Positions 61,522 to 64,000 of a stretch of DNA of 64,000 nt are shown one piece after another. Position numbers and translations under genes: made by a program. The notes beneath the pieces were generated by a model, which was not told where the DNA came from, did not search any database, and was given only the letters and a program-made list of their open reading frames with translations. Within the stretch, counting starts at the first letter, position 1. Each line of letters begins with the position of its first letter. The DNA comes from Owenia fusiformis (Eukaryota; Annelida; Polychaeta; Sabellida; Oweniidae). The stretch is from NCBI GenBank assembly GCA_903813345.2, contig CAIIXF020000011.1:23171754-23235753 (forward strand), given 5' to 3'.

Positions 61522-64000
61522 TTAGATAATATTAAAAGTTACCATTTTTAGATGTGGAAAATGTAAATTGAGAATTGGAGAACCAATCAGTGAAATCTGA
61601 TGGAGAAAACAGTGGTCTAATCAACGGAAAAGTCTTTTTTAGTAGGCATCAAAAGTTTAATGTCTGTTTAAAAACTTAACAAATTGAGTTTGACCTCTGA
61701 ATCCCCCTCTCTTAAAACTCAAGTCTTAAGATGTTGAAAATAAGAAATAAAAAAGTAAAACTAATATATGATGGAAATCAGTAAGTTTCAGCAACATTTT
61801 TACAAGAATGATGGTTAGCATCTAAATTGTTGGTCATTCAGTTTATGTCACTTTACTATATCTTTGACAGTTTGAAGGTAGTAAAGCTCAGATTTTATGA
61901 AATTTCAGTTGAATTCAATTGAACCCCCCCCCCCATCCAAAACTTGATTTGTTAAGCTCTAAACCGACATCGATCTTTGGCTATATGCACACTGACCTAA
62001 AGAGTACTGCACCAACCGATAAATTCCCTGATATTGTAATGCACTGGGTCAAATACCCTGGATTATTCACAAAATCAGCTGATAGGCGCTATATAGCCTT
62101 GCAGTATATCAAATGAATTTGTTTACTTTCACATTCTATTAAACTAATATTATGGGCTCATTTCAAGTATAGTCCTGAACTTTAACTGTTGTGTTGTAAA
62201 TCAGCTGTTTTCAAGTTGTTGGTGAAAAAATTGTTATTTATTGCTAACTCTTAAAACAGGATATAGTTTTGGATCAGTTTACTTGTAAATGTTATTTTTT
62301 GATATAGATAAAGGATATGATTAATTTTAATAAAAAAATACTCTTCGCAAAAGTTTGACTCCCAAAACTCCAAAAGAGAGCTTCATCTGAATCCTTCAAA
62401 TGAGAAATAATCATTAGTTTGTCTTGCTCTCCTATCAGGATTAAAAGTAACTGTAAATTTATTCAAGAGGCTGGAGGTACTAATTACTATGTTAAACAGA
62501 TATGGTAACTTTTAGTTACTAGCACCGGACTAATAAAGCCGGCAAGGGGTCAGATTGTTTGACAGTTTCAATTGTGACAAGATGTAGCCCTCTAACCTCT
62601 TGCCTGTTTATATCTAAAAAATATATTGTTTGCAATTACTTAACCTGACTCAACAGAAGGTTTCTGACCCAGTTCAGAACATGTAGTTTGACAGCTGTCT
62701 TGTTTTGCAACCTCATAGACATGTGATTGGCGAGTCACATGTTTTAAGTCAAATTGGTTAGGATGACTTCTCATATCAATACCTTTCATTGCACAATTTA
62801 GCAGTAACACTTATTCATTATTCTTGTACATCTTAATTATCTGTTGGACATGCATACAAAATTGCAGATGGTTATTGAAGTACTGTAGTTTCAACTAATT
62901 AAAAAAAGTCTAAAACTGGTCACTGGTCCAATTGAGGCTGAATCCTAAATGGCATTGAAAGTCAAATTTTTAATGATTTTAAAGGTGCATTATAATTTGC
63001 ATTTAAAATTTTGTTCTATGCTCATTTGATGACATGAACTGTCTACTAGAAGGACTTGATTTTCATAATTATTTTGTATTCATTTTCCATCGAATTTTAA
63101 TGTTATAAGAAAGCTTGGGTTAAATCCCCATTGATAAAGTTAGAAATAAAGTAACTTTTGTGACTAATTGTGTTCAAGCCCAGCCAAAGTTGAACTAATA
63201 CCAAGTATTTATCCAAATAGCAATTTTTCAATATGGTATAGTTGCAGCGTCAAGTTTCTAATGATAGTTCCTGCTAACAGGCACTAAGTAATGTCAAAAG
63301 ACATTCTTTCACAGTGTAAAATAATTGTGTTTTCATTAACCAGTATCACAAGGTCCTCGTCAATGAACAGTTATGTATTTTGTTTTTATTTGCTTATTGT
63401 TTGTATTGCTTTAGCATTTTGACAGAATTGTGTCAAGAATTTGTTCACATCCCTGAGGTTTGACACGCGAGACGAGCCTGACAAAAATGACCTCAGACAG
63501 ACCTCAGTTGTCAATCTCAAGACTCAAGGGCTCTTGACATTTTAAATCTTTTTTTAAGACAAGTTGTTGTATCAGGAGGAGGTGAACTTATGGAACTGAT
63601 TTTTGAAAATCAATATCACAGAATAACTCAATCAACTTTATGAGCCAATAGTAAAGCTAAAAATTGAAGTCTGTCTAAACAGTATTTGTTAAGTTATTGG
63701 AAGTTATAAGAATTTGTTACAGACGCTAACAGCCACCCACTGATCACGAATAACCAACCGCTGATCCCTGTCAGAAAAAAGGAGACCATAACAATATGTC
63801 ACCACTTTTTGTGGTGACATAAAATTGGAAATAGTTAGAACATTGTTAAAGGTAAAAGTAAAAATCCAATATGCCCATATTATTCTTTAAACCAAAAGGG
63901 CCACCAGTCTACTTTACATTTTAGCTTGTCACACCCCGTTAGACCTGGCATATGGTCGACTCTTATTTTTGAATATAAAATGGAATATTTATTATGGTTA
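61522..64000. other. AT-rich end of window, no gene seen
   Basis: Apart from the right hairpin end at about 63780-63818 and a C run at about 61924, I see no features. Open frames are under 70 codons and unrecognised. Confidence 0.5.

Larger units (their letters stand above)
58914..63818. mobile_element. Inverted pair of GTCACCAC hairpin ends, 4.9 kb apart
   Basis: Left end GTCACCACCAGAAGTGGTGAC then ATATTGTTATAGTCTCC. The right end, read inward on the other strand, is GTCACCAC, AAAAAGTGGTGAC, ATATTGTTATGGTCTCC; 35 of 38 positions agree. Each end is itself a hairpin. They either bound one large non-coding element or are two insertions in opposite orientation. Inside lie two MITEs and no gene. 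Confidence 0.45.

Overview
This is a metazoan nuclear locus: AT-rich DNA with spliced genes (GT-AG introns), long introns and many short DNA transposons. The gene set and repeat style (gene-poor gaps, hairpin-ended repeats, runs of TCCGTCTG) suggest a lophotrochozoan, probably a mollusc such as a bivalve; the species call is inference. There is no bacterial, phage or viral gene content.

Five genes can be assembled exon by exon with frame-consistent splice sites. In order: (1) a theta-like glutathione S-transferase homologue, + strand, 2123-9018, 6 exons, 285 aa; (2) PDSS2, the non-catalytic subunit of the enzyme that makes the ubiquinone side chain, - strand, 9973-13138, 6 exons, 416 aa; (3) CARF, the calcium-responsive transcription factor, + strand, 18915-27535, 13 coding exons, 657 aa; (4) giantin/GOLGB1, a Golgi coiled-coil tether, - strand, 32247-52105, 20 coding exons, 3940 aa, including one 8.6 kb exon; (5) PRIMPOL, a primase-polymerase, + strand, 53506-55272, 588 aa with the whole CDS in one exon. 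GST and PDSS2 converge, CARF and GOLGB1 converge, and GOLGB1 and PRIMPOL are head to head with about 1.1 kb between them. The genes belong to unrelated pathways; nothing suggests an operon or a functional cluster.

The gaps (1-2122, 9019-9972, 13139-18914, 27536-32246, 55273-64000) hold no gene I can support but are rich in non-autonomous elements. Several can be delimited by terminal inverted repeats (TIRs) and target-site duplications (TSDs): two hAT-type (8-bp TSD), two with TTAA (piggyBac-like), one with TTA (PIF/Harbinger-like), mariner-like families with TA, and several tandem minisatellites.

The most unusual structure is in the GST gene. The 3' 73 nt of its exon 3 plus 40 nt of following intron, including the 5' splice site, is amplified into a 113-bp tandem array of 13 copies, split by a TTAA-flanked insertion. 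The same gene has a fresh 99.7%-identical 778-bp tandem duplication covering most of coding exon 1. I found no sign of a novel defence or mobile-gene system.
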